In this document: piece by piece, positions 63,379 to 64,000 of the stretch
Numbering within the stretch: position 1 is the stretch's first letter
Layout: every line of letters starts with the position of its first letter
Notes under the pieces: generated by a model
What the model was told of the DNA's origin: nothing
Database searches by the model: none
The model's input: the letters and a program-made list of their open reading frames with translations, nothing else
Translations under genes and position numbers: made by a program
Source of the DNA: Leptospira brenneri
GTDB taxonomy: Bacteria > Spirochaetota > Leptospiria > Leptospirales > Leptospiraceae
Direction: 5' to 3'
NCBI RefSeq assembly: GCF_002812125.1
Contig: NZ_NPDQ01000002.1
Span: 434,001 to 498,000, forward strand
DNA length: 64,000 nt

Positions 63379-64000
63379 TCAAGAATAACTGACTTTTATT
63401 TGAGAAGGAGAAAAATGTTTTTGGAGTGCTCCTGACATAAGATTTAAAATTTCTTCTGTTTCTAATTGAGAATAGGAAACGATTTTATCTTTTTTTTCAA
63501 AATCATGAAATAAAATGGAAGAGTCCTTTCTGACATCCACCATCCTCTTCAAAAAGTCAATATTCATCCTAAATCCGCCAATACTAATGTCAAGAATGCC
63601 TTCTAGATTTAGTTCTTTCCCTAATATATCAGCTAACGATTGGTAATGGGTTCGCCAATCAGGAACTTGAAGGATGGGATCAATACAAATTCGAACCTTC
63701 CATCCATCGTTAATGGCCTGTTTTATGGCCTTTAGTCTGGCTTCCAAAGAGGGAGTTCCATGTTCAATAGCTTTGCTCACTGCTTGGGGGCTTAAGGTCC
63801 AAGCCAGGATCACATTGGGATTAGGAGGTATTTTAGCAATTTGACTGTAGTTAGTTGACTTGGTTCTGATTTCTAAACTTAAATTTGGTTCGGTCTTTGC
63901 AAATTCCAACCATGCTTTGGTTGCAGGAAAAAAAGATTCTAAGGCCAAAAGGTCTGTATCGTAGGATAAAGCAAGGTAAAGTGACTTATTTTTTTCTAAA
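63379..64000 (-). CDS. SplB-like radical SAM protein (partial, 5' end beyond window)
   Basis: The frame is open to the right edge, so the N-terminal part is missing. About 206 residues are visible, with the spore-photoproduct-lyase family's C-terminal segment: WTLSPQAVSKAIEHGTPSLEARLKA followed by WKVRICIDPILQVPDWRTHY, and GILDISIGGFRMN. The CxxxCxxC iron-sulfur motif would lie outside the window. SplB repairs spore photoproduct in Bacillus; relatives in non-spore-formers are less understood. The stop lies about 50 bases before the 7TM receptor start on the same strand, so the genes may form one transcript. Confidence 0.85.
   Translation of the reverse strand, partial: LEKNKSLYLALSYDTDLLALESFFPATKAWLEFAKTEPNLSLEIRTKSTNYSQIAKIPPNPNVILAWTLSPQAVSKAIEHGTPSLEARLKAIKQAINDGWKVRICIDPILQVPDWRTHYQSLADILGKELNLEGILDISIGGFRMNIDFLKRMVDVRKDSSILFHDFEKKDKIVSYSQLETEEILNLMSGALQKHFSPSQIKVSYS

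Overview
The window looks like a chromosomal segment of a Leptospira, probably of the saprophytic type. The reasons are two tandem DUF1554 lipoproteins (a family I know essentially from Leptospira), many short lipoproteins with relaxed lipoboxes, flagellar fliD in a spirochaete-like setting, and an unusually high density of class III nucleotide cyclases, a SpoIIE-type phosphatase and PAS-containing chemoreceptors. Genus-level confidence is fairly good; I cannot name a species. I see no rRNA, tRNA, CRISPR array, insertion sequence or prophage.

Layout. 1-6.4 kb (minus strand): a CzcCBA-type heavy-metal RND efflux operon (outer-membrane factor, adaptor, a small extra protein, and the pump, cut by the left edge). 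It is preceded by two small secreted proteins that share a C-terminal PPPV motif. 6.5-17 kb: mostly housekeeping genes (FAD-linked oxidase, polyphosphate kinase, fliD with an unknown partner, HAD hydrolase, methyltransferase, dapF, plsC). 17.3-24.9 kb: small lipoproteins and signalling (an adenylate cyclase, an MFS transporter, a SpoIIE/RsbU-type phosphatase, an Aer-like chemoreceptor). 25-28 kb: a beta-oxidation pair (3-hydroxyacyl-CoA dehydrogenase and thiolase) with a small membrane protein. 28.05-28.65 kb: a GC-rich intergenic stretch with branched inverted repeats. 28.6-34.9 kb: two translationally coupled lipoproteins, a DUF2721 protein, and a dus / TPP-enzyme / FAD-dehydrogenase operon.

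34.9-51.3 kb is an A/T-richer accessory-looking stretch. It holds a large PAS chemoreceptor, a repetitive aromatic-rich 806-residue secreted protein, two flavodoxin-fold reductases, tandem DUF1554 lipoproteins, a PadR regulator with a perfect 28-bp palindrome in front of its operon, a hybrid NMT1/THI5-histidine kinase, an AlkD-like HEAT protein, and a run of overlapping lipoprotein genes ending in an esterase and a short-chain dehydrogenase.

52-64 kb (mostly minus strand) is the most interesting part. A tightly overlapping operon encodes an M23/SH3b cell-wall peptidase, a periplasmic ankyrin protein and two stand-alone cyclic-nucleotide-binding proteins. About 1 kb away are two adjacent, overlapping cyclase genes. 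One has a full set of catalytic residues. The other, a 7TM/three-GAF receptor, has lost the first metal Asp, the base-specifying Lys and the catalytic Asn and Arg. An SplB-like radical SAM protein abuts them and runs off the right edge. I infer a locally encoded cyclic-nucleotide circuit that may act on envelope remodelling, with a pseudo-cyclase receptor as a possible regulator.
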